Origin: Candidatus Velthaea versatilis
GTDB taxonomy: Bacteria > Vulcanimicrobiota > Vulcanimicrobiia > Vulcanimicrobiales > Vulcanimicrobiaceae
Direction: 5' to 3'
NCBI GenBank assembly: GCA_003134035.1
Contig: PLAE01000148.1
Location: 24,692 to 86,628 of the forward strand
Length of the DNA stretch: 61,937 nucleotides
In this document: piece after piece, positions 47,969 through 57,459 of the stretch
Numbering within the stretch: position 1 is the stretch's first letter
How the letters are laid out: each line of letters begins with the position of its first letter
The notes under the pieces: generated by a model
What the model was told of the DNA's origin: nothing
What the model saw: the letters and a program-made list of their open reading frames with translations, nothing else
The model's database searches: none
Translations under genes and position numbers: made by a program

Positions 47969-48879
47969 GCGCCGTCGACTCGCCCGGAGCGGCCCAAGCC
48001 CGGGCGCGCTTCTTTCATTCGGGCGACGCCTTCAACCTGAAGCTGCCGCCGGTACCGGCCGGCGTCTTCCCGTACGACGCCGTTCGCGCGCGGCAATCGC
48101 GCGCAAGCGGCTTCGTGCTGTGCGATCAATCCGGCGCGTTCGCGGCACCCTTCGCGGCGACGACCCCGCTGATGCTCGCGCGCTATGCCTTCATCGCGGC
48201 AAGCGAGATGCTCGCAGCGGAGTTTGCGGCGAGCGGGTCGATCTGGTACGTGATCGCCGGCGCCGGCCGCGCGACGATTGCCGGCGACGAGCCGGCGTTC
48301 GACTGGAGCGCGGGCGACGTGTTTTTGGCGCCGGGCGGTGCGCGAATCGCGCTCGAAGCGGGTGCGCAAGGTGCGGTTCTGTGGGTGGTGACGAACGAAC
48401 CGCAGCTCGCATTCGAGGGCCTGCGGCCGGCCGAGCCCGCCGACCGGGGCATCGACGCCGTGCATTATCCGGCCGCCGAAATCGCGCGCCAACTCGCACG
48501 CGTCATCGCGTTGCCACGCGACGACACGACGGCCGGCTGCGCGCTGATCTTCTCGTCCGAACGCGCGGAGTCGAGCCGCAACATCATGCCGTCGCTGACC
48601 CTTTCGCTCAACACCGTGCCGGCGGGCGAACACCAGCGAGCGCACCGGCACAACTCCGCGGCCGTGACGCTGATCCTGCGCGGCAGCCGGTGCTACTCGC
48701 TGGTCGGAGACCGGCGCTGCGACTGGTCGCCGTTCGCCACGCTCGTCACGCCGGCCACCGAGCCGCATTCGCATCACAACGCGGGCGCGGAGCGCGCGGC
48801 GTTTCTCATCGTGCAGGACGGCGGTCTGCACTATCACACGCGCACGATGGGGTTCACGTTTCTCGAGCCGGACGTCTGA
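47965..48879 (+). CDS. bicupin protein (dioxygenase-like)
   Basis: 304 residues, start ATG in an ATGA overlap with the amidase stop. Two cupin barrels. The first (about 60-145) has 'GSIWYVIAGAGRATIAGDEP' and lacks most metal ligands. The second (about 210-300) has 'PAGEHQRAHRHNSAAVTLIL' with a histidine-rich HRHN cluster, 'GDRRCDW' and 'PHSHHNAG', giving a plausible iron site. This resembles gentisate 1,2-dioxygenase-like bicupins, in which ring-cleaving activity uses one barrel. Substrate unknown; it sits among amide and nucleoside enzymes. Confidence 0.82.
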   Translation: MSAVDSPGAAQARARFFHSGDAFNLKLPPVPAGVFPYDAVRARQSRASGFVLCDQSGAFAAPFAATTPLMLARYAFIAASEMLAAEFAASGSIWYVIAGAGRATIAGDEPAFDWSAGDVFLAPGGARIALEAGAQGAVLWVVTNEPQLAFEGLRPAEPADRGIDAVHYPAAEIARQLARVIALPRDDTTAGCALIFSSERAESSRNIMPSLTLSLNTVPAGEHQRAHRHNSAAVTLILRGSRCYSLVGDRRCDWSPFATLVTPATEPHSHHNAGAERAAFLIVQDGGLHYHTRTMGFTFLEPDV

Positions 48880-49829
48880 TGCCGGCGGCGACCCGGCTCA
48901 TCATCGACACCGACACGGCCGGCGACGATGCGTTCTCGTTGTTGCTCGCGCTGCGCACCCCCGGCGTGCGGTTCGAAGCGGTGACGATCTGCAACGGCAA
49001 CGTCGACTTCAACCAGCAAGCGGAGAATGCGCTCTACACGATCGAAGTTGCGGGCCGGGGCGGCGACGTGCCGGTCTATCTCGGCAGCGCGCGCCCGATC
49101 ATGGGACGCTGGCAAGCCGCTGAATTCCATGGCACCGACGGCATGAGCGAAGCCGGCTTTCCGAAGGCCGCGCAGCGCCCGCACCCGCGGCATGCCGTCG
49201 ACGCGATCGTCGATCTGGTCATGCGCAATCCCGGCCAGATCACGATCCTCGCGCAAGCGCCGCTGACCAACATCGCGCTGGCGTATCTCATGGAACCGCG
49301 CATCGCCGCGGCGGTCAAACACCTGTGGATCATGGGCGGCACCGATAACGACGTCGGCAACATCACACCGGCCGCCGAGTTCAATTTCTTCATCGATCCC
49401 GAGGCGGCGAAAATCGTCTTCGACGCGGGCTTTCCCATCACGCTTTCGACCTGGACGCTGACGTTGAAATCCGGATCCCTGGCGGCCGACGACGTGGCGC
49501 GCATCGCCGCGCTCGATACGCCCCTCTCGCGGTTCTTCATGACGGTATCGCGCGTGCCGCGCGAGCGCGCGCTCGCGCGCTATGGCGCGGCGATCAGCAC
49601 GCATCCGGATTCGCTCACCTGCGCCTGCCTGCTCAACGAAGGGCTGATCCTCGAAAGCGCCGACGCCGTCGTCGACGTCGAAGCCGCCGGCGAACTCACG
49701 CGCGGCCTGTCGTCGATTTATCCGCCGCGGCTGGTCGAACGCTGGCCCGATCGCGACGCCAACGCGCGCATCATTCGAACGGCGGACACGCGGGGTTTTG
49801 CCGACATGCTCGCCGCGGTGCTGAAATAA
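48879..49829 (+). CDS. inosine/uridine-preferring nucleoside hydrolase family protein
   Basis: 316 residues; ATG shares one base with the previous stop. The calcium-binding N-terminal motif 'LIIDTDTAGDDAFSLLLAL' (Asp10, 12, 16, 17), the internal 'ITILAQAPLTNIALAY', 'LWIMGGTDNDVGNITPAAEF' with an NxxPxAEFN-type ribose-binding stretch, and a late Asp (DSLTCACLLN; the usual motif is HD) fit IUNH enzymes. These split nucleosides to base and ribose without phosphate. The ribose-type ABC transporter and BMP lipoprotein downstream in the window make a nucleoside or ribosyl substrate plausible. Confidence 0.9.
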   Translation: MPAATRLIIDTDTAGDDAFSLLLALRTPGVRFEAVTICNGNVDFNQQAENALYTIEVAGRGGDVPVYLGSARPIMGRWQAAEFHGTDGMSEAGFPKAAQRPHPRHAVDAIVDLVMRNPGQITILAQAPLTNIALAYLMEPRIAAAVKHLWIMGGTDNDVGNITPAAEFNFFIDPEAAKIVFDAGFPITLSTWTLTLKSGSLAADDVARIAALDTPLSRFFMTVSRVPRERALARYGAAISTHPDSLTCACLLNEGLILESADAVVDVEAAGELTRGLSSIYPPRLVERWPDRDANARIIRTADTRGFADMLAAVLK

Positions 49830-49849
49830 GTCCGTCCGCGCCCCGGCAG

Positions 49850-51166
49850 ATGCACCTCGGGCTGTTTCTGCTCGGTACGGGCAGCCACATCGCAGGCTGG
49901 CGGTATCCGGGCGCTCTCGCGACGTTCGAGAGCCTGCCGCGCATCGCGGAGATCGCCGCTGCCGCCGAGCGGGCGAAATTCGATTTGCTCTTCATGGGTG
50001 ATAATCTGTACGGCGATCCGCACGCGCACCCGTCGTACACCTCGCGGCTCGAACCGCTGACGATGCTCGCGGCGCTGGCGGTGACGACGCAGCGGATCGG
50101 CCTGGGCGCGACCGCGTCGACCACGTACGGCGATCCGTTCACCGTCGCGCGCGCCTTCGCATCGCTCGACCACATCAGCAACGGCCGCGCCGGCTGGAAT
50201 GCGGTGACGACGGCGAACGCCGTTTCGGCCGGCAATTTCGGGCGCGCGCATCCCGATCACGGCGCGCGCTATGCCATCGCCGAAGAGTTTATCGAAGTGG
50301 TGCGCGGTCTGTGGGATTGCTGGGACGATGCGGCGCTCGTCGCCGACCGCAGCACCGGCGTGTTCATCGATCCGGGCAAAGTGCGCGCGCTCGATCACGA
50401 CGGACCGTATTTTCGCGTCGCGGGTCCGCTCAACATCAGCCGCGCGCCGCAAGGCCAGCCCGTCATCTTGCAGGCCGGCGGTTCCGCGCCCGGACAGCGG
50501 CTCGCGGCGCGCACGGCGGACGTGGTGTTCTCCGTCGTCGCCGATCTGAACGATGCGCAGCGGCAGTACGCCGACTTCAAGATGCTCGTCGCGTCACACG
50601 GCCGCAATCCCGCCGACGTGGCGCTGCTGCCGGGCGTGATGCCGGTCGTGGGCCGCACCGACCGCGAGGCGTTCGATACGCTCGCGACACTCCAGGGCTA
50701 CGTCAACTCGACCAACGCGCTGGCCATGCTGTCCGAACGTCTGGGCAGCGACATGCGGGAGTTCCCGCTCGACGGTCCGGTCCCCGACATCGCGCTGCCG
50801 GACACCTACCACAGCTTCGCGCGCGTGATGCTCGGGAAAGCTCGGCGCGAGGGGATGACGCTGCGCGACCTCTATAACTTGACCGCCGCGGCGCGCGGCC
50901 ATTGGGTCCTCTGTGGCAGCGCGCGCACCGTCGCCGATACGCTCGAACTTTGGTTCACCAGCGGCGCCGCCGACGGCTTCAACATCATGCCGCCGTATCT
51001 CCCTGGCGGGTTCGACGCCTTCATCGATGGCGTCATTCCGCTGCTCGTCGAACGCGGACTGTTTCGCGCCGAATACAGCGGAACGACCTTGCGCGACCAT
51101 CTGGGTTTGGCGCGACCGGCGCGCGCTGGGAAATTCGCCGAAAAGATAAGGGGCCCCGTGCCGTAG
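49850..51166 (+). CDS. LLM-class flavin-dependent monooxygenase (NtaA/SnaA/DszA type)
   Basis: 438 residues, 20 bases after the nucleoside hydrolase. TIM-barrel luciferase-like fold: 'HLGLFLLGTGSHIAGWRYPG' at the start, 'RLEPLTMLAALAVTTQRIGLG', 'HISNGRAGWNAVTTANAVSAGNFG' (in two pieces) which is diagnostic for the NtaA/DszA/SnaA group, and 'QAGGSAPGQRLAARTADVVF'. Uses reduced FMN from a separate reductase to oxidise C-N or C-S bonds of heterocycles or chelates. It is the last gene of the operon; its stop lies inside the loop of the terminator hairpin. Confidence 0.92.
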   Translation: MHLGLFLLGTGSHIAGWRYPGALATFESLPRIAEIAAAAERAKFDLLFMGDNLYGDPHAHPSYTSRLEPLTMLAALAVTTQRIGLGATASTTYGDPFTVARAFASLDHISNGRAGWNAVTTANAVSAGNFGRAHPDHGARYAIAEEFIEVVRGLWDCWDDAALVADRSTGVFIDPGKVRALDHDGPYFRVAGPLNISRAPQGQPVILQAGGSAPGQRLAARTADVVFSVVADLNDAQRQYADFKMLVASHGRNPADVALLPGVMPVVGRTDREAFDTLATLQGYVNSTNALAMLSERLGSDMREFPLDGPVPDIALPDTYHSFARVMLGKARREGMTLRDLYNLTAAARGHWVLCGSARTVADTLELWFTSGAADGFNIMPPYLPGGFDAFIDGVIPLLVERGLFRAEYSGTTLRDHLGLARPARAGKFAEKIRGPVP

Positions 51167-51177
51167 CACGAGGCCCC
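51150..51177. terminator. bidirectional terminator-like hairpin between convergent genes
   Basis: GGGGCC-C-CGTGC (51150-51161) pairs with GCACG-A-GGCCCC (51166-51177) around a CGTA loop with one mismatch. The stem is very strong and lies between convergent genes, but T-runs are poor on both sides. The TAG stop of the monooxygenase sits at the loop. Confidence 0.65.
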
Positions 51178-51228
51178 ATCTGTTCTTCGCTTAGCGGTCG
51201 CGCATTAAGCAACGCTTCGCGCCGCCGA

Positions 51229-54069
51229 TCAGCGTCCGGTGTGGACCCGAACCTGAAGCCGCACCGTGCGCGGCACCGCCGAGACGAGTGTCGGAGTGAA
51301 TGTGGTCTGCGCGCCGGCAGCCGAGTCGGCGACGATCGGCGTGCCCGCATTGGGCGACGCCAAGTACGACGCGTTCGAGTACACGTTGGTGTCGAGCAGA
51401 TTCTCGACGCCGACGACGACTTCGATATTGCGCGTCACCGGTTTGCGGAACGAGAAGTCGACAAGCGCGAAGGGCGGCTGGAAGTAGCTGTTGTTCTTGC
51501 CTTCGTACTCGACGCCCAGCCCCAAGAACGCTCCGCCCTTGGCCGCGTAGGTGAATTCACCGTAGCCTTTGAGATACGGAATACAGGTTGCGATGCCGGG
51601 CGCCGCGACGCCGTTGCCGCAAATCTGCACGCCGTTGGCGGGGACCTGCGTGCCGCTGACCGGGAGCGGAACGCCGCTGAGGATCGAGCGGTTCGCGGCA
51701 ACCGAACCGGTAAAGCCGAAGCCGACCCGCGGTGCGTAGGCGAAGCGCAAGGTCGCGATCGACGTCTGCAGCCGGGCCGCGTTGACCGGGAAGAAGATGC
51801 CCTCGAGTCCGCCGTTGAGCGGAACGCTCGTCGTGATCGTCTCGAACACGTTGTGGATGACGGATTGTTGCAGATCGGCGCTCACGACCGTGGCGGTCCC
51901 GAAGCGTTTATCGGCGCCCAAGCCGTAGGCAATGCTCACTTCGGGCAGGAGATTGGGGTTCTTCTCGGTCAGGGTGCCGCCGTTTTGGAACGGCGGTCCG
52001 AGTGACTGCGCGGGCGGCTGATACGTCGCGAGGCCGCTGACGTCGCCGACGAATGGGAACGTCGCCGAACTGCCGACCGCGGCGCGATACGAGACATCGT
52101 TCGTGGGCCGGAACGTGAGCGCGAAGTGCGGATCGAAACGCGACACCGAGCGGTCGAGACCGTTGAGCGCGGTGCTCGTCGTATCGCTCGGATTCGCGAG
52201 TTTGAAGCCGACCACGTGCCACTGCGTGTTATACAGGCCCAGATCGATGCCGACGTTCTTGATCGGCGCGATCTGCGACGTAAGCGAGAACGTCGAGTAG
52301 CGATCAGTTGAGAACGGCACCGAAATGCCGGCCGGCGAGTTGATGTATGCGAACGTGCTCTGCCCGTGGAAGTCGTAGGTGAAGTCGAGCAGATTGTTCC
52401 CGAACGGGTGGATGAACGAGAAGGTGGAGCCGTAGAGCTTATCCTGCTCGTAGGTTTGATACGGCGAGCCGAAGCATTCTTGCTGGCCGTTGATAATCAC
52501 GACTTTGCCGGTGGGACTCGTCAAACTGCCGAACGAGTTGCCGCAAGCCGTCGAGAACGGCGTTCCGCCGGCCGGAGCGGTCGCGCCGACGGCGCCGCCG
52601 ACGGGCGAGAAGAGCTCCGGCGTCGACGCTTGGCTCTCACCGCCGGTGATGACTTCGGGTTCGATGTTGCCGAGGTACGGCCGAACCAAGATGGTGTTGT
52701 TGCCGAGCGACGTGCGGAATTGTCCGTCGAAGAGTTCCTGATTCGTGTAGACCGACGAACCCAGATACCACTGGTACGCGTCGATGGTTTTCCCGATCAA
52801 GTTGGAGTTGGCCGGATTCGTACAGTGGCCCGGCGCGTCGGGCAAACATCCGACGATCTTCGTTGCGCCCAGATACGAACCCCAGGCGGTGCCTTGCGGG
52901 CTATAGCCGCCCCAGCTTCCGGTGAAGCCCAGATCGAACGACGTCGCGGGCGAGAAGTTGTACCGCAGCTTGGCGACTTCGCCCTTACTGAAGAACGAAC
53001 CGCTGGCATCGCCGCAATATTGGATCACGCCGAGATTCCCCGGCTTGTTGTCGAGCGCGCCGCTTTGCGTTGCCTGGACGACGCACTTATTGGTCTGATA
53101 GTACGGCCCGTTGAGGCCGCTCGTGCCGGCGCCGACCACGTACTGCAACTTGCTGACGGCGCCGGTCGCGAGAAAATTCGAGAACTGGGAGGCGTAATTA
53201 TCGACGCCGGTCGTGATCTCGGCGCTGGGCCGGGTGGTGAAGCCCGGGGTGAGCAGATTGACCGTACCGCCGACGGCGATATTGGCGAATGGCGTCGTGT
53301 TCCCCGGACCGGACTGGGTTTCGACGCCGCCGATCAAGTACGACGGAAAATACTGGCTCGTCCAGACGCCGAACTGCCCGAGCGCGAGCGGATGCCCATC
53401 GACGAGAACCTGCGTTTCATATGGCTGGAGGCCGCCGAGCACGATCGACACATCGGGCTGGCTGCCCATGTGCTGCAGCGTGACATCGGGAATGCGTTGC
53501 AGAACGGAGTTGATCTGGGGGTTCGCGACGGTGGCAAAGGTTTGCCCCGAAACGTATGACGAGGATGCCGCGCCGGTGTTGATCGCGCTGCCGCTGCCGC
53601 GCGAGTTCGAGCTGACGTTGCCGATGGTGCGCAGCGACGTGAGGTCCTCGGCGTTGATCGTCACGCTGACCGGAAGCGACGTGCCGCCGACCGCCACGAC
53701 GTTCGAGAGCACGGCCGGATTGTAGCCGCCGCGGCTCACCGAAATCGTATAGATGCCCTGCGGCACGGTGAGGGTGAAGGTGCCCTTCGCGTCGGTCGTC
53801 GTGGTTGAACTCGACGGTCCGCTGACTTTCACCAGCGCGCCGGCGACCGGCACGCCGGTGCCGCTGCGCACCGTCCCTTGCAGGACGCTCGACGATGCCG
53901 GCACCATGTCGGACGGAGCGGCACTCGCTGCCGGCGCGGCCGGAGCGGGCGCTGCGGGAACCGGCGCCGCCGGTGCCGTTTGGGCGTTCGCCTGACCCAG
54001 CGCAGCCGCGAGCGCGGCAATAGTCGTAGCGAGCGGTATCAAACCGCGCCGGATTCTGGTCAGTTGCAT
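51229..54069 (-). CDS. TonB-dependent receptor with carboxypeptidase-regulatory-like domain
   Basis: 946 residues, ATG 54069 with AGGAG upstream. Signal peptide (about 1-29), Ala/Pro-rich linker (about 30-57), a CarboxypepD_reg beta-sandwich (about 60-145; 'SVLQGTVRSGTGVPVAGALV', 'YTISVSRGGYNPAV'), a plug domain (about 165-290; 'VLQRIPDVTLQHMG', 'VLVDGHPLALGQFG', 'IAVGGTVNLLTPG'), then a 22-strand barrel. It takes up a large or bound ligand across the outer membrane using TonB energy. There is no SusD partner. It is convergent with the catabolic operon and divergent from the S9 peptidase, suggesting peptide or glycan import. Confidence 0.92.
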   Translation of the reverse strand: MQLTRIRRGLIPLATTIAALAAALGQANAQTAPAAPVPAAPAPAAPAASAAPSDMVPASSSVLQGTVRSGTGVPVAGALVKVSGPSSSTTTTDAKGTFTLTVPQGIYTISVSRGGYNPAVLSNVVAVGGTSLPVSVTINAEDLTSLRTIGNVSSNSRGSGSAINTGAASSSYVSGQTFATVANPQINSVLQRIPDVTLQHMGSQPDVSIVLGGLQPYETQVLVDGHPLALGQFGVWTSQYFPSYLIGGVETQSGPGNTTPFANIAVGGTVNLLTPGFTTRPSAEITTGVDNYASQFSNFLATGAVSKLQYVVGAGTSGLNGPYYQTNKCVVQATQSGALDNKPGNLGVIQYCGDASGSFFSKGEVAKLRYNFSPATSFDLGFTGSWGGYSPQGTAWGSYLGATKIVGCLPDAPGHCTNPANSNLIGKTIDAYQWYLGSSVYTNQELFDGQFRTSLGNNTILVRPYLGNIEPEVITGGESQASTPELFSPVGGAVGATAPAGGTPFSTACGNSFGSLTSPTGKVVIINGQQECFGSPYQTYEQDKLYGSTFSFIHPFGNNLLDFTYDFHGQSTFAYINSPAGISVPFSTDRYSTFSLTSQIAPIKNVGIDLGLYNTQWHVVGFKLANPSDTTSTALNGLDRSVSRFDPHFALTFRPTNDVSYRAAVGSSATFPFVGDVSGLATYQPPAQSLGPPFQNGGTLTEKNPNLLPEVSIAYGLGADKRFGTATVVSADLQQSVIHNVFETITTSVPLNGGLEGIFFPVNAARLQTSIATLRFAYAPRVGFGFTGSVAANRSILSGVPLPVSGTQVPANGVQICGNGVAAPGIATCIPYLKGYGEFTYAAKGGAFLGLGVEYEGKNNSYFQPPFALVDFSFRKPVTRNIEVVVGVENLLDTNVYSNASYLASPNAGTPIVADSAAGAQTTFTPTLVSAVPRTVRLQVRVHTGR

Positions 54070-54249
54070 GAAACTCCTAAGAATTGGAAGCTGCCGCCGC
54101 TCGAGAGCACGCGGCTCAGGGGCCTATATTAAGCAGACGCCCCCTGCATTCTTTGGCCAAATGGAAAATGCTGAAGAAAACGCCGCCGGGGCCGTCGATC
54201 GTGGTCACGGCGGTGGGTGTTGATCCGGCGTGGTCCGAACGATTGCGGC

Positions 54250-56238
54250 ATGTCGCCGATGGGCGGCGGCTGCCCGAAACGCCCGCTTCGCGTCGACGAC
54301 CACTGGCGGATCCGGGCGCTCGCCGCCGTTCAGACCGCCCGCGACGGTACGATCGCCTACGCGGTGCGCTCGGTCGCACCCGAGCGCAACGAACGCGAAT
54401 CGAGGGTCTGGCTGCTCCCGCCGGGCGCGCGCGAGCCGCGCTGTTTGTCGCTTGGCGATGCCTTCGACGGCGAGCCGCGCTGGTCACCCGACGGATCGCA
54501 GCTCTGCGTGACGGGTGGTGCGGACGCGGCGCGGCAGCGCGTCGAACTCGTCGACGTGCGCACGGGCGTGCGCCGGACGCTGGCCGCGGGCCGTTCCGCC
54601 GCGTGGGCGCCCGGCGGTGCCGCCGTCTGCTACGTCGCGGGCGAACCGGTCCCCGGTCTCGAAGTCGCGGCCGAAACCGCGTGGTATGCGCGCTTCCCGG
54701 CTGCCCGCCGCGGGCAGCCGTTGCGCCGGCTCACGACGCGTCGTGAGCGCCTCGATCCAGGCGGCTATCGCGACCGGCGGGCCGGACTGTGGCTATGCGG
54801 CGCACACGCCGGCGACGAACCGCTCCGGCTGACGGGCGGCGAGTGCGACGACGTCGATCCGGCCTGGTCGCCCGATGGGGAGGTGATCGCCTTCGTTTCC
54901 GACCGCGGCGGCGATCCGCGGGTCAGCGCCGAACGCAATCTCTGGATCGTCGACGTGGCTACGGGGGACGTGCGGCGATTGACGGCCGGCTTTTGGTTTT
55001 TCGGCCCGCTCGCGTGGTCACCCGATGGGCGTTCAATCGCGGCTTTGGGCACGCGCGGCCTGCGCGCGCCGCTGGCGATTCGGTTATGGGTCGTGGCCGC
55101 CGACGGCGGCGGAGCGCTCGCGGCGAGCGACAGTTTCGGCGCGCACATCTGGCCGGCGGGCGCGCCGGTGTGGTCGTTCGCCGGCGATCGCGTGCTGACG
55201 GCCGCCGCGTTCGGCGCCCACGGCCAGCTCATCGCCTACGCTCCCGAGACGCGCGATACGCGGGTGGTGCTGCGCGCCGAGGCCGTGTTTGGCCAACTCG
55301 CGCTCATGCCGGACGGCACCTCGTTCGTCGCGGCGGCGACGACGCCGCACAATCCGGGACTGCTCGTCGGCGGCAGTCTGGCCGGCGGCGAACTCGAACC
55401 ACTCGTCGACCTCAACGCCGCGTGGCTGGCGGAAATCGAAGCCGCGCCCGTTCGCCGCGTCGCGTTCGCTGCCCGCGACGGCCGCGCCATCGACGGTTGG
55501 CTCGTCACGCCGGCGACGGGCCACGCGCCGTTTCCGTGCATCACGGATGTCCACTATGGGCCGAACGCGGCGTGGGGTCCGGCGTTTTCGTTGCCCGCGC
55601 AGGCTGCCGCCGGCCGCGGTTTCGCGACGCTGCTGCTCAACCCGCGCGGCAGCACCGGCTACGGCGATGCGTTCGCCGGCGCGGCCGATTTCGGCGGTTC
55701 CGACTTCACCGATCTGTTGGACGGCATCGATATGCTCGTCGCGCAAAACGTCATCGACGGCGAGCGGCTCGGCATCACCGGCCTGTCGTACGGCGGCTTC
55801 ATGGCGACCTGGGCGATCGCGCATTCGCGTCGCTTTCGGGCCGCCGTGTCGATCAACGGCATCGTCAATTGGCTCTCCTGGTATTTGATCAGCGACACCG
55901 GGCTGTTCTTTTTCGAGAACGCGTTCGGCGATCCGTTCCCCAGCCATCCGGCCGGCGGTAAATCGACGCTGGCGCGCTTTTGGCGGCACTCGCCGCTAGC
56001 CCACGCGGCCGACATCGAAACGCCGCTGCTGCTGCTGCAGAGCGAAAACGATTATCGGTGTCCGATCGATCAGGGCGAGCAGATCTTCGGCGCACTCGTG
56101 GCGCGCGGGAAAACCGTGGAGATGCTGCGCTTTCCCGGCGCCGCCCACGATCTGATGGGGACCGCCGCACCGCTCCACGCCGGCCTCGCCGTCGAAGAAA
56201 CGATCGCGTGGTTCGAACGATTTATGCCCGCGCGCTAA
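54250..56238 (+). CDS. S9 family prolyl oligopeptidase-like peptidase
   Basis: 662 residues from ATG 54250; GTG 54217 is an alternative. An N-terminal beta-propeller of repeated 'WSPDG' blades (about 60-390; for example RWSPDGSQL, AWSPDGEVI, AWSPDGRSI) is followed by the alpha/beta-hydrolase catalytic domain: Ser about 512 in 'GLSYGGFMATW', Asp about 598 in 'SENDYRCP', His about 631 in 'GAAHDLMG'. Order and length fit acylaminoacyl-peptidase/DPP-like enzymes. No signal peptide, so cytoplasmic. It is divergent from the TonB receptor and may process imported peptides. Confidence 0.92.
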   Translation: MSPMGGGCPKRPLRVDDHWRIRALAAVQTARDGTIAYAVRSVAPERNERESRVWLLPPGAREPRCLSLGDAFDGEPRWSPDGSQLCVTGGADAARQRVELVDVRTGVRRTLAAGRSAAWAPGGAAVCYVAGEPVPGLEVAAETAWYARFPAARRGQPLRRLTTRRERLDPGGYRDRRAGLWLCGAHAGDEPLRLTGGECDDVDPAWSPDGEVIAFVSDRGGDPRVSAERNLWIVDVATGDVRRLTAGFWFFGPLAWSPDGRSIAALGTRGLRAPLAIRLWVVAADGGGALAASDSFGAHIWPAGAPVWSFAGDRVLTAAAFGAHGQLIAYAPETRDTRVVLRAEAVFGQLALMPDGTSFVAAATTPHNPGLLVGGSLAGGELEPLVDLNAAWLAEIEAAPVRRVAFAARDGRAIDGWLVTPATGHAPFPCITDVHYGPNAAWGPAFSLPAQAAAGRGFATLLLNPRGSTGYGDAFAGAADFGGSDFTDLLDGIDMLVAQNVIDGERLGITGLSYGGFMATWAIAHSRRFRAAVSINGIVNWLSWYLISDTGLFFFENAFGDPFPSHPAGGKSTLARFWRHSPLAHAADIETPLLLLQSENDYRCPIDQGEQIFGALVARGKTVEMLRFPGAAHDLMGTAAPLHAGLAVEETIAWFERFMPAR

Positions 56239-56245
56239 GCTTCGC

Positions 56246-57256
56246 TCAGAGGGGCGCGGGCCGAAACGCGGCGAGGCCCTCGAGATCGTGCGGCGCGACG
56301 ATACGTCCGGCAATGAGCGCGTTCTTGAGCCGATCGAGCTTGCCGCGATCGGCCGCGGTGACAATCGCGCGCGTGTAGCGGAAATCGGTCAGTCCGACGC
56401 CGCCTTCTTTGAGCCCGATACTCAGGTGCTTTGGGCGCTGCGCGTTCGCTGCCGCGAGCGCGCAGATGCGGTACACGCCGACGTCGACACGTTTGAGGAC
56501 GCTGGTAAGCACTTTCCCCGGCGCGAGCCCGTCTTCGTTCATGTCGACGCCGATGACGTAGGCGCCGCTGCGTTCGCGCGCTTCCCCGATCGCACCCAAT
56601 CCCGCGCTGCCGGCCGCGGCGTAGATGATATCGGCGCGCTGCGAATAGAGAACGCCGGCAAGCTCCTTGCCGGCGGGCACGTCCTCGAACGCGCCGACGA
56701 ACTTCACCAGCACGCGGATCGACGGGTCGATCTCGCGTGCGCCCGCGATATAACCAGCCTCGAAGGTGCGGATGATTGGTTCGTCGGCGCCGCCCAAGAA
56801 CGCAATCGTCTTCGTGCGTGTGGTGAGCGCCGCGAGCGCGCCGGCGAGAAACGATCCTTCCTCGGCCCGGAACGTTACCGATGTAACGTTGGGCGCATCG
56901 ACGACGGCGTCAACGATGGCAAAGTGGGCCTCCGGAAAACGCGGCGCGACCTGAGCAAGATCGGCGGCCATGTTGTAGCCGATGGCGAAGGTCTCCGCCG
57001 ACCCCGCGCTCGCGAGCCGGATGAGATCGGCTTGATAGTCGCTGACGGACCGGGTTTGCACGAGCACCGGCGTGATGCCCAGCCGCTGCCGGGCAGCTTG
57101 GAGACCGGCGTTGGCCGCGTCGCTGAAGGAGTGATCGCCCAAGCCGCGCACGAGCATGCCGATCCGCGCGCCCGGCCCGTGCTGCCCACTGGGTTGGCGA
57201 GGCGCGCAGCCCCACACAAGGGCACAACTGAGCACACCGGCCGCAAGTAGACGCAT
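56246..57256 (-). CDS. BMP/PnrA-family substrate-binding lipoprotein
   Basis: 336 residues from ATG 57256; a longer frame upstream is basic and non-homologous. Lipoprotein signal 'LLAAGVLSCALVWGC' with Cys17 as acceptor. Then a periplasmic-binding fold of the BMP type: 'IGMLVRGLGDHSFSDAANAG', 'FAIGYNMAADLAQVA', 'FRAEEGSFLAGALAAL', 'KTIAFLGGADEPIIRTFEAG' and 'IIYAAAGSAGLGAIGEA', the pattern of purine-nucleoside-binding PnrA/Med proteins. It fits the nucleoside hydrolase in the same region. Its own ABC permease and ATPase genes are not adjacent; the Rbs-type set at 57783-61363 has its own binding protein. Confidence 0.87.
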   Translation of the reverse strand: MRLLAAGVLSCALVWGCAPRQPSGQHGPGARIGMLVRGLGDHSFSDAANAGLQAARQRLGITPVLVQTRSVSDYQADLIRLASAGSAETFAIGYNMAADLAQVAPRFPEAHFAIVDAVVDAPNVTSVTFRAEEGSFLAGALAALTTRTKTIAFLGGADEPIIRTFEAGYIAGAREIDPSIRVLVKFVGAFEDVPAGKELAGVLYSQRADIIYAAAGSAGLGAIGEARERSGAYVIGVDMNEDGLAPGKVLTSVLKRVDVGVYRICALAAANAQRPKHLSIGLKEGGVGLTDFRYTRAIVTAADRGKLDRLKNALIAGRIVAPHDLEGLAAFRPAPL

Positions 57257-57459
57257 CGAGCGCGGTGTTTCACGCGCCGGTTCAAGAGTCCGGCGCACCA
57301 CTGGAACGGAATCGTGGCGGATGTGGCTAAGGGACCGCTCCCGCCGTCTGCAACGTGAAGTCGACGAGAACGTGCGCGATCGAGATCGGGAATCCAGTTC
57401 GGCGATTGCGCCGGTTCGCGATCGACCCCAGGCGGCACCGTGATACGATCCGAGGACCG

